The notes below the pieces were generated by a model. It saw only the letters and a list, made by a program, of their open reading frames with translations, did no database searches and was not told the origin of the DNA. Below are positions 12,271 to 24,764 of a DNA stretch of 64,000 nucleotides, piece by piece (positions within the stretch are counted from its first letter, which is position 1; each line of letters opens with the position of its first letter). Both the position numbers and the translations under genes were made by a program. The DNA comes from Colius striatus (taxonomy: Eukaryota > Chordata > Aves > Coliiformes > Coliidae): contig NC_084790.1 of assembly GCF_028858725.1 (NCBI RefSeq), forward strand, positions 88,289,496 through 88,353,495, read 5' to 3'.

Positions 12271-13537
12271 GTGTTGCATTTCTGTGATGTGCTGTACCCA
12301 TACAATGACCAGGCTGGAAATGCGTTTAGTATCTCCTTCTCAGGAATAAAGGCCTCATCTTCAGCTGGGTCAGTTGCCTGATATGCTTATAACACAGCAC
12401 GTGGTAAAGGGTGGCCATGTCATAAAGAAGTGATAGGAACCAGCAGAGACAAGAAGGGGAAAGGTGGCACTGCCCGTTTCAGCAGCAGCTTGGTCTGTTG
12501 CAGAGCAAAACTGATTTTTCTTGATTGAGTGAGATGACCGAGTCCTCTGGAACTGGATATGCAGTGTGTCATGTTAAGTAACTTTGGAAAACAGTTGGGT
12601 TTTGCCTTGGAGGTCTTTATGAACTCAATTTTAACACACTTAGAAGAAGCCAGACCCTTCAGAGAGCAGGTACTGAGTCACCTGGAGTCAGTCTCAGTAA
12701 GCACGGCCCTTGAGCAAAACACCTAAGCCTCAGACGGGCTCCCTGCGTTGCACACTTTCGGGAATCTTGACTGTGAAGTTCTAAAATAATGCTCTCAAAG
12801 CACTAGATCTATTTGCTGTCACTTGAGGCAGAAATATTAGTTGAGGAAGCAGATGGGAATGGAAACCCTGCACAGTTTGCATAAATTCTGGACACACATT
12901 CATCCTTTAAAGTGCTGTGTAAGTTACAGGAGTCTGTGAGATGACAAACTGCAGTGGTTTCAGTGATAAACTGAGAAGAGTAGAATCTACCCCTGCTGTC
13001 ACAGAAATGTTTGGAAGCGCAGGACTCTTGGATAAGACTGAGGAGCTGAAAGGCCAGTGCCCTGTGTTCGTATTTCCCTTCTGAGCTGGGGAACGGGCCA
13101 GTGACCACTGTGAGAATGTGACTCCGTGAGACCGTGCCAGGCAAGAGGATTGTGCAGAGAAAGAGAAGCAGAGCAGAGGCTTCTCTGTGTGCTGGCCAGC
13201 GTTGAAGCACTCCAGAGACACAGGCATTTGTTACTCCTGCACTGGACACAGTTTGGACCTTTGTGGAAAAGGAAAGTAATGGAAATGGAAATTCCTTTGA
13301 TCCTGGAGCCATAGGCACGTAGGTGCTTCATTCCTACTCAGGTTCCCATTTGGTATATCAGTGGGACGCTGAGTTTTGCTGACAGGTCAGCCAGCACTTG
13401 CCATCTGTCGAGCAGCATAAGGACCACCCGTGTGGTCTGCAGGGGTGAGTGCTGCTGCTTGCTTACAAAGATGTGACTGTGGTTGTCTTGAATTCCCAGC
13501 TTCAGGTTTTACCATAGGCCTGGGGTTCTCTTATGGA
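12271..13537. other. Unique intergenic sequence, no gene seen
   Basis: No repeat or exon is recognised. Several overlapping minus-strand frames between 12809 and 13331 stay open for 106-169 codons, but no domain or splice-bounded exon can be argued. Confidence 0.45.
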
Positions 13538-13860
13538 GCCTTCTGAGGAAAGGCTGCGGGACCTGGGGCTGTTTAGTCTGGAGGAGACTGAGGGGGGATC
13601 TCATCAATATTGACAAACATCTCACTGGTGGGTGTCAGGAGGTTGGGGCAGCATCTTTTTTTCTGTTGTCTCCAGTGACAGGACAAGGGGTGATGGGATG
13701 AAGCTGGAACACAAACAGTTCCATTTAGGTGAGGGAGCCCTGGCCCAGGCTGCCCAGGGAGGGTGTGGAGGCTCCACAGGGGCTTCTGCAGGGAGTTGGA
13801 CTGGATGAGCTCTAAAGGTCCCTTCCAACCCCCACCATTCTATCACTGTATGTTCCTATG
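13538..13860 (+). mobile_element. CR1 LINE, group B, internally deleted
   Basis: The fragment starts near GAGGAAAGGCTGCGGGACCT and ends at CCACCATTCTATCACTGTATG. Compared with full 3' UTR copies it lacks the segment between AGTTCCATT and GTGAGGGAGCC, and again the segment between GGAGGCTCC and GGGGCTTCTGCAGGG, so two internal blocks are missing. Confidence 0.93.
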
Positions 13861-15078
13861 AACTGATGTCTGGGCCCTTTTGCACACCACAGTTTTAGTG
13901 TCAGGGTACCCTGAGGAAGTCTGCCTGCCTTTTGTGTGGGGGGAGGGGATGAGGAATGTTACTGTAGAGGAATTTTCCTGTTTTCCACCCCATGAGTCTG
14001 TGTGTCCATCAACCAGAATTCAGTACTCTCCAGCTGTCACTTCTGCAGCCTGCAGAGCAAGCTGTCTTTGTGACTTGGCTGCGTCTTTCCTGAGGGGAGC
14101 ATTATCTCTCTTTAGCTTTCATGTAATATATCTCATTGTTCATCCCTGAGCAATTGTTTTTCTCTGTCATTGATTTTGTGACTTGCATTGTTGGATGCAC
14201 AAAACTGTATACATTTTGGGTAATTTACTACTTTCATGCTTTCTGAGAGAAGGTAATGTGTGTTGGCTTGACTGAAGCAGCAACAAAAACCAACTGTTAT
14301 TTTATGTGGCTTACAAAGGGAATCCATCCTGTGCTTCCCTGCAGCTACTGTTGGAGGCATTTCTATGACCAGAAATTACTGTAACGTTATTTATGGAGCC
14401 CCTTTGTGCTGGGTTTTCTTAAGGACTGCCATCCCAGATAGTACACGTTGGTTATTAGCAAACTCCTGACTTGCTGGCCTGCCAGAAACATGGGAAAAAC
14501 TAGTGTGACACTGAACTCTAGCAACAAATCCTTGAACATCCAGGTTAATAATGGAATCCCCCTGGAGGAAGAAAGGTAATAAAGCAATAATATTACTTAC
14601 AAACTTAAAGCTTTGTACAAACATTAAACAATCCTTAATGTGATTCCAGAAAGGTATATTCTAGCAAAGCAATTCCAGTGAGGTAAATGCTGCTGAGCAC
14701 TCTGTCAGGCATTGAATATGATTATGAAGAAGCAAACAGAAGGACAAATCGTTGTTGCTGCAGGCTACTCATGCAGATGCCTGTAACGGATTACCCTGCC
14801 ATGAACCCGTACCCTACAATTGCTGTCTTGCCACGCTGCCCGGCGTGTCCGGGCAGGCCAGCGCAAATTTAAGGCATAAAAGTAATAACAGGTTATGTAG
14901 ATGTGGTTTTAGTTTAGTTTTTTGGGTTTTGTTTCTATTTCAAGAACGGTTTGTCAGGAGGACATCCAGCCCTGTGTGATGTGTCTCTGCAGAGACTTCC
15001 AGCAAGGGCTCCCTGGACATGCTGGCCCTGGGCAATGGGTGAGGAACGAGCGCTGCAGTCGTTACCAGCCTGTGTTTC
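13861..15078. other. Unique intergenic sequence, no gene seen
   Basis: No exon, RNA gene or recognised repeat is visible in this 1.2 kb. Confidence 0.5.
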
Positions 15079-15125
15079 ATAGAATCACAGACTGGTTTGG
15101 GTTGGAAAGGACCTTCAGGCTGCTG
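15079..15125 (-). mobile_element. CR1 LINE 3' tip, older subfamily
   Basis: The block begins CATAGAATCACAGACTGG and continues TTTGGGTTGGAAAGGACCTT, the complement of a CR1 3' end. Similarity fades after about 15125. It may extend further as a decayed copy. Confidence 0.85.
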
Positions 15126-15987
15126 GGGCAGAGCAGCACGAGGTGCTGTGGTTGTACCCACACAGGTCAGGCCTGGGAGCAGGGCTGCAGTTCTCTTCAC
15201 GGCATCTATCCATCACCTAGCAGCACCTCTCCGTTTCACCACAGACGTGCCATGTGAAAGTGAGTCAGTTTGTTTGGTTTTAAGGGAAGCTACTGATTTT
15301 AGCAAGCTCCCAAGACTCATTCTATGTAACATTTTTGAGACTGGGCTTGTCCATACAGCCATGGCCATGCGTATTCTAGAGGCACTACAATAAAGTGGCC
15401 ACATACAGTCCTTCCACAAAACTTAGCACAGCATCCTTCTTCCTTTCCTGTCTTGTAGCTTCTGTTATTCCCTTGCAGGCTGCATATCAGTGTTTGTGGG
15501 CACTCTGCTGAGTGCATCACTTCAACAGCCGTGCACACAAGGAGAGTCAGCCAGGCGCTTTCCCACTGTGGGTTTTGTGCTGCTTGGCCATCAGCCAGAG
15601 GAGCACATGGGTTCAGATGAAAGGGGATTTCAAGGAGCAATGCCAAGTTTGCATTCGTTTAACTGCAGTCAAAAAAACCTGTTCAGCCTTCACTGAATTA
15701 CAAGAAGGCTGGAAGAACTGATGCAATTGACTAAACTTCACACGCAGAGAAAATCAATGATTTCATCTTTTGCCTCTTTCCCCCATCTCTACAGAAAGCT
15801 GCTTTATGGAAGTTTAAATGCTGTTCCCTATAGACATGGCTTGAAGCCAGAAGCTAAGGGGAAAATGTATTCCGCAAAAGACACCACACAGCAGAGCTCT
15901 GGTTAAGTTCCCCGGGCTGTGGCAAAGATGGGTTTAAAACATAATGAGGGGAAGGAGATGTTGTAGTTGCCGGTCAGATGCGGCAGG
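15126..15987. other. Unique intergenic sequence, no gene seen
   Basis: No exon or repeat is recognised. Short frames only. Confidence 0.5.
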
Positions 15988-16236
15988 AATAGCTGGGACC
16001 TTGGAACACAAAGAGTTCAATTGAAACATCAGGACAAACTGTTTGAGTGTTTGAGTGAGGGAGCCCTGGCCCAGGCTGCCCAGGGAGGGTGTGGAGGCTC
16101 CTTCCTTGGAGGGCTTCAAGACCCACCTGGGCACGTTCCTGTGTGACCTGATCTAGGTGGGAGCTGCTTCTGCAGGGGGGTTGGACTGGATGAGCTCTAA
16201 AGGTTCCTTCCAACCCCACCACTGTGTGATTCTATG
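15988..16236 (+). mobile_element. CR1 LINE 3' UTR, group B
   Basis: The fragment holds CATCAGGACAAACTGTTTGA, GGCCCAGGCTGCCCAGGGAG and GATCTAGGTGGGAGCTGCTT, ending CCACTGTGTGATTCTATG. It is truncated inside the 3' UTR, so no RT sequence remains. Confidence 0.95.
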
Positions 16237-19200
16237 ACCTTGGGGAGCTCTGCTTACTGCTGTAACCCTTAAGCCATCCTCTTAGAACTAGAACTTGGAC
16301 TATAACACCTGGGCTCATCACCATCTCCACGTGGGCTGACGGTGTTGCTGGAGCCTTTGCAGGCAGTGCTGAAGCCTGGCATCATCTGTGACTGGCCTGT
16401 TCTTATCCTCTCTGGACACCGCAATTTTTCAGGGTGCTCTTGAACTGCAAAGCAGAGAGAGCTGTGTATGTAGTGCTGTAAAAGGAGAATTTGTTTTTAT
16501 CAGACATCTACACAGTAAAAATGGTTTTGGATTGGCATTTGGAGTAAATTCAAGACTCAAAATTAATATTCAGAGAAGCAAGAGCTGACTGGAAATTAAT
16601 TCACTCTTACGACTGTAAGCTCCTGTTACCTCTTGAAATGTCTGATTTATGACATTAGAGGCGAACAGTGTTCATTTGATTAAGCTCCCAAAGTAAGCAA
16701 AGTAGAAATTCCCAGGCACTGGGTTGCTGGCAAATGTGATTGATGCTTTATATGTGGTGTTCTATAAAAATGCCAGCAGTTTTAATGCAGACACGTCTCC
16801 ATACATATCTGCAGCTTCTCCGAAAGTGCTGCTATTTGGACTAAAACATACCCAAGGACCTGTTTCTATTGTCTGTGCGCACCCACATAAACGTGCATTC
16901 CCTCTTTTTGACGTGCTTAAATACGGTGGCTTGGAGATACACCCTTTTATTCCCAGTTTCACAGGAGGAAGCATGTAATTATTACATTTAGTGGGTTAGC
17001 ATCTGTTGACTTAGCATGCTTCAAAGGCAGGCTCATTTTAATTGTTTCAGCTACTGCTGCTGCTTAGCTAAAGCAGGCTCCCCGGGCCGTGGCCCGTCCT
17101 CAGGGCTGCCTGCTGGGGGATGGTGTTTAGAAGTCATGTTTAGGTCTACTGAGTGCACAGTGGCTTTAAAACTGTAAAGCTGTGTCCATCAAAGTGTAAA
17201 AATACGATTGAGGAAAACGGCTGCAGGAGACGGGGACTCGAGAGAGAGAAGCTGAAGAACTGGGGGGAGTTCTGCTTCACCGTTGCCTTGGCAGAAGATG
17301 ATGTCAAAAAATAACCTGATTTTTATTTCAGAGTTCTTGTTCATTTACAGTTTTGAGGAAGAAAGAGGATTTCTGGAAACTGGCAGGGGTGGGGGGGTGT
17401 CGGTCTGTTTGCTGTGGAAGCAGAGAGCTTCTGCTGAGGTGCTTGCAGTGCTTAAGCTAAAAAACCCTGATATTTCTATTTAAGGTAATTAAAAAAGCTG
17501 TTCACATCAGCTGATGTGCTTTAGGAGACAAAAAAGCCCGTGGGTACATAATAAAGCTACAGCTGATCAAAAATCAGGCAGAACCAGGCAGCAATGTGTG
17601 TTGGCTGTGCAAAGACATACAGCCATCGACAGTCACGCACAAGCTTCTGACAACACAGAAGACTCAGTACCTTAACTCGTGTCCTTTTTCTCTCTCTGCT
17701 AATCCTCCTCCTACTCAGCAAGAAAATTAACTGCTAAGGCTTACACAAATGTCACATTGTAAGACTTATTCTGGAATAACTTAACACATCTCTCTGGAGT
17801 ATTATTCCTGAGTCTTGCTTGAGTAGGTTGAGAATCGGGTTCCCTGTGTAGTGCTCAACTTGTATCCTCAGACAAACAAGCAGTCTAGGTTCAGGTTGAC
17901 ACTGGCTCATTGACGATGCCTGCAGGTAATATTTGCCTAGCACAGTCCTCCCAGCTCCTGTGTTTCTCCCCCAGCAACTGGAATGCTCAGTTAAAGCCCT
18001 ACTTCTGTAGCAGTGCTGGCAACCCTGTCCTGCTGCTGGAAAGCCTCAGAGCCTCAGGTCACTGGAAATAAACAGTGAGGAAATAATGGCATAAACATTT
18101 CAGGTGTATCTTACTCTTTCAGCAGCATGTAAATGGCAAACATCTTGCTCTCAGAGTTACTGCAGATTGTCATCTCAGCAGAGAAGCTCTGAAGAGCCTG
18201 GTGTCAGTGGATTGAGATGTCCTGTCCCCAGGTTCCCTCTGCCAGGTGTGGCCAACCCCATGGGCAGCAGCACAATTCTGTGTTCGGGATTTTACAGAGA
18301 GATAAGCAAGAAAACGATTCCCTGCTACAGAAAGGCAATCTGCTGAACCTTTGGTAGCTTAAGGCTTTGTATTTCTGATGCGTGTATTGGTCTCCCTTGC
18401 TGGTGAAGGTTTATCTACCGATCTTTCAGTGTCAGAGCGGGAGTTTGCTCTTTTAATGGTTATTTGAGTCAATGAGCTCCGTGATGCCCTTGCTGAAGAG
18501 CATGTCAGATAATGCCATTGGTGTTACCTACCACCTGGAGGGTCTTCTGGCACGAAGAGGTACCACTCGCTGCATCCTTTTGGCTGTTCCTTCAAGCACA
18601 GCAGATGGTGATGATTATAGAAATGCCAGGAGAACAGTCTCCATGTGATGTTTGGGCAGTCAAGTCCGAATTTCATCTGGAAAGACGAACATCCCACGTC
18701 ATGAACTCCTTTCAAACAGAGCTGACACCTTCTCTCTCCTGCAGCACACGATCTTCTGTCTTTGAAAGGACCAGAGGAGTCTTACTCTTAGTTCTGGTGG
18801 GTTTATGGTTCTATTTGCACCTCAGGGAGTGTCAACAAGACCCAAGGTTAGGAATTGAGTAGCTATGGGCACTGTGCTACCAATGTTTTGTCATGCTTCA
18901 CAATAACAGATTAATTTGGTTTGTTGTCCTAGCTGTGCCCAGCTTTTGCTTTTTCCCATGCCCTTGGTGTGAGAGGAGGGAAAGGCTTTGTCTCAGACAC
19001 TAGCTGCGGTGGAACTGAGAGCAGACTGATACTCTGAACCCAGGCACTGCATCGGTTCGTGCACGTTTTGCATCGTGGCTCACCACTGTCCTGGCTGGGA
19101 TGTCTCGTGGATTCCAAACGGCTGCACGACTAAGCTAAAGTTCAGGTCATCTTAGCAACGCAGTAAAAGCTGGGCTAAGCTTGTTTATTGTTCTCCACAG

Positions 19201-21680
19201 CTTACCATTTCATCATTAAGCTTGCTGCTTATATCGCTAAACTCATATAGGTGATAATTACATGTACCAGATCAACACCTGCTTCACTGGTGGATGCCTA
19301 GTTAGTGTCCCACTGTCCTCAGCAGATGAACACAGCATTTTAACACATCCACCCACCTCCCTACACACCTCTGCAGACATTTCCTGGGGACATCAGCCTG
19401 GGCTGTGTGGAGGCAAAGCTGTGGTCTGAGAGGCAGAGCTCACAGTTCTGGGGAAACAGACTGGCTGCAAATTCTCAAGAGCCTGGAGGAGAACCACTTC
19501 CTTTTATAACCATCTTTTACTATATCTCACTGCCCTGTACTTATTAATCAACCGTGTGGAGGAGAAAAGGCCATTCAAATCCAACCTGAAAATATTTGTG
19601 TACGATCCTGCAAGGCCCCCAGAGCAGCTCTGAGCGGCACAGACACTTCCTTGGGTTCCCACAGGAAACCTTTTATCTCAAGCTAGCAACACAAATACCT
19701 AGAGCTCACGAGTGAGTAAACAGGACTGGAGGTATTTTGTCTGCTGGTTTGTTTCTGAACTCATAGAGGGAGCTTCAGTTATTGTTCTGAGTTGGGAAGT
19801 GGAGAGCTGGGCACTGCAGCAGCCCTTGGATGAAATACTTTTCTGCTGTGCCAAGAACTGGTCAGGCAGAAAGCCCTGGCTTGTCCCAAAGCCATTCCCA
19901 AGTGTTTACAAAGAGAAGGATGAGGAGAGGGAGTCTTTGCAACAGCTTCTTGTCAGGGTGTGATGGAGGTGATTCGCCTTAGCCAAGCAGCCTGTTGGAA
20001 GCTGCCCTTTGCAAGCCGTGCTTCTGCCGTCTCTGCTCTCTCTCCTGGGAAACACATCAAAGGCATTTGGCTTCACAGCCCATTCTTGTACCTGCTGAGG
20101 CACAGACCTGTCCTCTAGCCCTACTCCAACCCTCCCCAGCCCTTAGTGGGACTAGGCACACGTGTCACGCTGCCTCTCGTCCCAGCTACAGCTGTGGGGT
20201 GCTGTGCTGCTGCAGACAGTTCTGCTTCTGCTTCCACAGGTTCTGAGGCTGCCTCGCACCGCGCCCTTGCAGCTGCAGTGTTTGTTTAAACCTACATACC
20301 TCATTATTTCAGTAGGCTTGATTATGCTCTCAGTCTTATTTTCAGGTAAAATAATGAGTGTGCTCCAGTAACACTTGCCACAAGATCTTGGCATTAATTT
20401 GGTGCTTTTCCACTCTTGTCTTTGCTGGGTGGATAAAGCATTCCCCCGCTGCACACACAGTCAGCGAGGACACCACCTCCAGTGAACGAGGGCTGAGCAG
20501 AAGTTATCTGAGAGGCAGGCAGTCCCCATCAACACGGCTAATGCTGCTGCAACCCCTGCTGCCAGCAGAAACCTGCTGCCCTCCTGTTGCACGTTGTGGG
20601 GCCGAGGATCGAGGGGCCAACACAAGAGGCTTACAGGCTAGGAAGATTAACTCCAGTTACAAAAGTCTTTCAGTCAGAGAAGGTGCTTAATTACTGAGTC
20701 TCCCATGGCTCTGCAGCTCTGGAGAAGGATACTGAGAAAATACAAACGTGGAATGAAACCCTGAATTACTTTAATTTCTGTGGAGGCAATGTTCTGAAGC
20801 GAGAAGTAAAATACCCACTTAAGCACCTAGCGAAGGAAGCCAAGCTTCTCTCTGCCAAAACCTGTATTTGCCTAAAAATTCAGTGGTTAGCAGTATAGAG
20901 GCTGAGTAGCTGGGCATGCTGGACGAGTCCCACTGTACTTAATACAGGACTGTGCTGTGAAGTGCTCTTTCTGCAGGACAGTGGTGCTTTGTGAGTCCAC
21001 ACAAACATGAAACAGGTTTACTAGTGGTATGGACATTTGTTGGTGGAGGAGGGAAGTTGAGCTGGCTACTGTCTGTGAGGCCAAGAGGGTCAGGAGAAGC
21101 TGTAAAAATGTGCAAACCTACAGAAAGAAATGGTGAATGCAGATAAGGTTTTAAGTCAACATCACAGGTTTCACATAATGTGGTTTTGGCCATTTTTTGT
21201 TTGCCAGGCTGTCTTAGTTCCCTGGATGGTCGATTAAGGACAAAATGTCTGTGGCTGTAGTTCAGAGGTTGGCTGTGTTGAACTGACTCCTCTTCAGAGC
21301 CTGAGTTTGCTCTGTTTGATGTGAAGAGCTTGTTTTCCAATGGGCTGACATTCCAGCCTGTCTGTAGCCCACCTCATCCCCACAGCCCTGCCCAGCAATG
21401 CCAGACTGTGTCAGTATGCAGAAAGATCATTTCTATTATTCCCTATTTGTACCATGTTTAGGAGGAAGACATCCTGGTCTGAGGTCCACTAATACCAGAC
21501 TATAAGAGGAGGCCATACAAGTCCAGAACAAATTAATTCAGTGCTCTGAGAAGTTGATGTCAGTGGTTTGACCTGTGGGACAGAGCCAAGATCCTGAAAA
21601 GCCAGACTCACCTGGCAGGTGTCACCCATGGAAATTTCTTCTTTTTCAGGGCAAAACTTTATGTTTTGCACAATATTTAA
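16237..21680. other. Long unique stretch, no gene seen
   Basis: This is the longest CR1-free interval of the left half (5.4 kb). It has ordinary composition with some AT-rich patches (for example 16480-16980 and 19480-19700). No exon with a persuasive frame and splice sites, no tRNA-like box and no simple repeat was found. The low repeat density may reflect functional non-coding DNA, which only alignment could show. Confidence 0.45.
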
Positions 21681-22578
21681 CCCAGAGGGTGGGGATCAGT
21701 GGCACAGAATGGAGTTGGAGGCCTGTGGCCAGTGGAGTTCCACAGGGATGGGTTCTGGGGCCAGTCTGGTTCAACATCTTCATCAACCACCTGGGTGAGG
21801 GGACAGAGGGACCCTCAGCAAGTTCCCTGCTGGCACCAAACTGGGAGCACTGGCTGATGCACCAGAGGCTGTGCTGCCAGTCAGTGAGAGCTGGGCAGGC
21901 TGAGAGTTGGGCACAGAGGAACCTGCTGAGGTTCAACAAGGACAAGTGCAGAGTCCTGCAGCTGGGGAGGAACAACCCCCTGCCCCAGGCCAGGCTGGGG
22001 GTGACCTGCTGGAGAGCAGCTCTGCAGAGACAGACCTGGCAGTGCTGGCTGATAATAAACTGCCCATGAGCAGCAACGTGGCCTCGTGGGCAAGAAGCCA
22101 ATGGCAGCCTGGGGGCATCCAGCAGAGTGTGGGCAGCAGGGCCAGGGAGGGCTCCCCCTCTGCTCTGCCACATGTGCTGAGGCCTCATCTGGAGTCCCGT
22201 GTCCAGTTGTGGGCTCCCCAGCTGCAGAGGGACAGGGAACTGCTGCAGAGAGGCCAGTGCAGGGCCAGCAAGATGCTCAGGGCACTGGAGCATCTTCCTT
22301 GTGAGGAAAGGCTGCGGGACCTGGGGCTGTTTGGTCTGGAGGAGACTGAGGGGGGAGCTCATTAACATTTATAAATATGTCAAGGCTGGGTGTCAGGAAG
22401 TTGGGACATCCCTTTTTTCTACAGTAGGTAGTAACAGGACAAGGGGTGATGGAGGGCTTCAAGACCTGTCTGGACACGTCCCTGTGTGACCTGATCTAGG
22501 TGGGAGCTGCTTCTGCAGGGGGTTGGACTGGATGAGCTCCAAAGGTCCCTTCCAACCCCACCATTCTGTGATTCTATG
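21681..22578 (+). mobile_element. CR1 LINE, group B, RT part and 3' UTR
   Basis: This is one of the longest copies. It opens in RT with the VPQGWVLGPVWFNIFINHLG segment (motif B region, about 21730-21800). The FADD catalytic site should follow, but at about 21821-21844 the CTCAGCAAGTTC..ACCAAACTG frame reads LSK-FPAG-TKL, so both aspartates are gone. The RT tail and 3' UTR follow, and the copy ends CCATTCTGTGATTCTATG. The 3' UTR has an internal deletion at about 22455, where GGGGTGATGG joins AGGGCTTCAAGACC. It is non-functional. Confidence 0.96.
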
Positions 22579-24289
22579 AATATTTAATTCCACTCTTCTC
22601 CTTTGTTGTGTTTTGCAGACATTTTGAACCTGTGTAGCCACCGAGGCTCACATGCTCACATCAGCTGTGTGACTCACTCTTTAAACATTACTTAACCCAC
22701 AGAGATGAATATTGATTTTCCATAACACAGCACGGGCAGGTAGTGTTATTTGCAGAAGTTCTTGTGTGAATTAGAAGAATCTGGGATACCCTTTGTAGAC
22801 TTGTTTCATCCTTTCAGCCTTTGACTCACGACGCTGTAATCTGGTACCATCATCAGGGCTCTATGTACCTCTCGCCCGCCTACCTCTCAGATTTATTTTC
22901 CTCCCACACACCCTTTTGCTCACTACACTCCTTCCAGTTCTTCCCTAACTAATGCCTTCATCTCATCTTCCTCTTCTCTGGTTTTCCTCTTTCTTCTTCC
23001 CTCATCTCTGGTGTCTCCAGCTGGCAGGATGCTTGGCCAAAGGTCCAATGTGGGCTTCATAACCCAGGGTGTTGTCCCTGCTTTACTGAAAGAATTGCAC
23101 CAAGTGCTTTGATAAGTATTTTGGTATATGGGTTTTCTTAACTGTTACTCCTTATCCCACAGCAGAACTCTCTTGTAATGTTGCTCCTAAGGCAGCAAGA
23201 CATCTAGATGGCTTTTGTCATCTTTCTGCATACACTCACAGATCTGTGTGGGTAATACTGATTGTCGTGACAGATACCACCAGATATCCCTGTGGGGCTG
23301 AGTACTGCTCAAGTGCACAATTCTCATGTGCACAAAATGCTTGGGGCTGAGAAAACCTGCTGTTCAGAAAATGAGGTTGTTTAGAGATGGTAGCTCTTGT
23401 AAAAGGAGCTAGTGAGTCACCAGTGAGGTCCATCTCCAATTCAGGCTCTGAAGTACAGTTGCTCTCTTGGAACAAGGAGTTAGAGCAATCACCTTCTGCT
23501 TGTGGCACAGAACAATCCCTGTCTGTACAGTCCTTCTTGAGAAACCAGCCTACAGACCCTGGGATTCAGCTACTGATCAAAATGTCATTCTGGTGTCAGA
23601 ACAGGACCCTCGTGAAAGATGAAGTCAAGAAAACTTCAGGCAGTCGCATCCAAAGGAGCAAAGTATCAAAACTGCTTGTGCCTTGCAGTCAAACCCTGGA
23701 GAAGCTGAACAAAACAACAAATCATTTGGATTTTAGGAGCGTGTTCCATACTAAACTCCACATGCAGTCTACTGTTGAGAGGGGTGTGCAGTCTCAGAGC
23801 AGCGTGCACACTGTTAGCTTACATGTGGAATCAAATGTCTCTGTGGCAGGTCTTTATAAAGGATACTAAAAGTAAAAAAAGGCCTTTTAAATCAACTATT
23901 AGAGGGTTCTGAATCTGTGTTTTGGAGACACAGTGCTTCTCACAGGCCATCCTCACCTCCAGTCTCTGGGGGACGGTGTTGGTTTTGCACTGACTTCGTG
24001 ACCAGAGCAGTGTTGGTAACACAGGGATGTGGCAGTTAGTGCTGAGCAAGAAGGTTGAACAATTCCCTGCTCCTCACCCTGCCCTGCAGTGAGCAGGCTG
24101 GAGGGCCATGGGGGGCCAGGAGGGCACCCAGCTGGGGCAGCTGACCCCACCAACCAGGGGATACCTCAGACCACAGTCAGCAATCAGAGCTGGGGGCAGA
24201 AGGAGGAAGGGGATGTTTAGACTAGTGGTGTCTGTCTTCCCCAGTCACCCTTCTTAGGCATGATGGAACTCTGCTGTCCTGGGATGGCT
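22579..24289. other. Unique sequence with a pyrimidine-rich tract
   Basis: About 22855-23016 is strongly C/T-rich on the plus strand. A 160-codon plus frame at 23387-23869 lies outside any recognised repeat. It has no domain I recognise and its length is within chance expectation for a window this size. No other feature is seen. Confidence 0.4.
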
Positions 24290-24764
24290 GAAAGGGGGGG
24301 AAAGAAGAGCTGCTGGAGCATGGCCAGAGCCGGGCACAGAGCTGGGGAAGGGGCTGGAGCACAAGGGGCTGGGCAGGGGCTGAGGGAATGGGGGTGTTGA
24401 GCCTGGAGAAGAGGAGCCTGAGGGGACACAGCAGCACTCTCTGACACTCCCTGACAGGAGGCTGCAGGGAGCTGGGGGTCGGGCTCTGCTCCCCAGCCAT
24501 GAATGACAGGACGAGAGGAAAGGGGCTGGAGTTGCCCCAGGGGAGGTTGAGGTTGGAGCTGAGGCAGAACTGTGTCCCTGAGAGGGGTGTGAGCCCCTGT
24601 GCCAGGCTGCCCAGGGAGCTGGGGCAGTGCCCAGCCCTGGAGGGATCCCAAAGCCGTGGGGCTGAGGGCTGTGGGTCAGTGCTGGGCTGGGCAGGGTGAG
24701 GGCAGGGCTGGGACTGCAGCAGCTACAAGGGCTTTTCCAACCATCATGATTCTGTGATTCTATG
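24290..24764 (+). mobile_element. CR1-like LINE fragment (CR1-C/Y-type relative), plus
   Basis: This block runs from the RT C-terminus (GGCCAGAGCCGGGCACAGAG, GGTGTTGAGCCTGGAGAAG) through a distinct 3' UTR to TTTTCCAACCATCATGATTC and TGTGATTCTATGG. It is the plus-strand counterpart of 1425-1858 and preserves the 3' tail that the other copy lacks. It belongs to a different lineage from groups A and B. Confidence 0.85.

Noticed and set aside
12809..13331. Minus-strand frames of 106-169 codons
   Set aside because: Three registers are open at once, the longest starts at a GTG, and there is no domain or splice-bounded exon.
21575..22069. Possible working reverse transcriptase gene
   Set aside because: It is a CR1 fragment with lost catalytic aspartates, indels and truncation. 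No copy in the window has a complete ORF2 or any ORF1.
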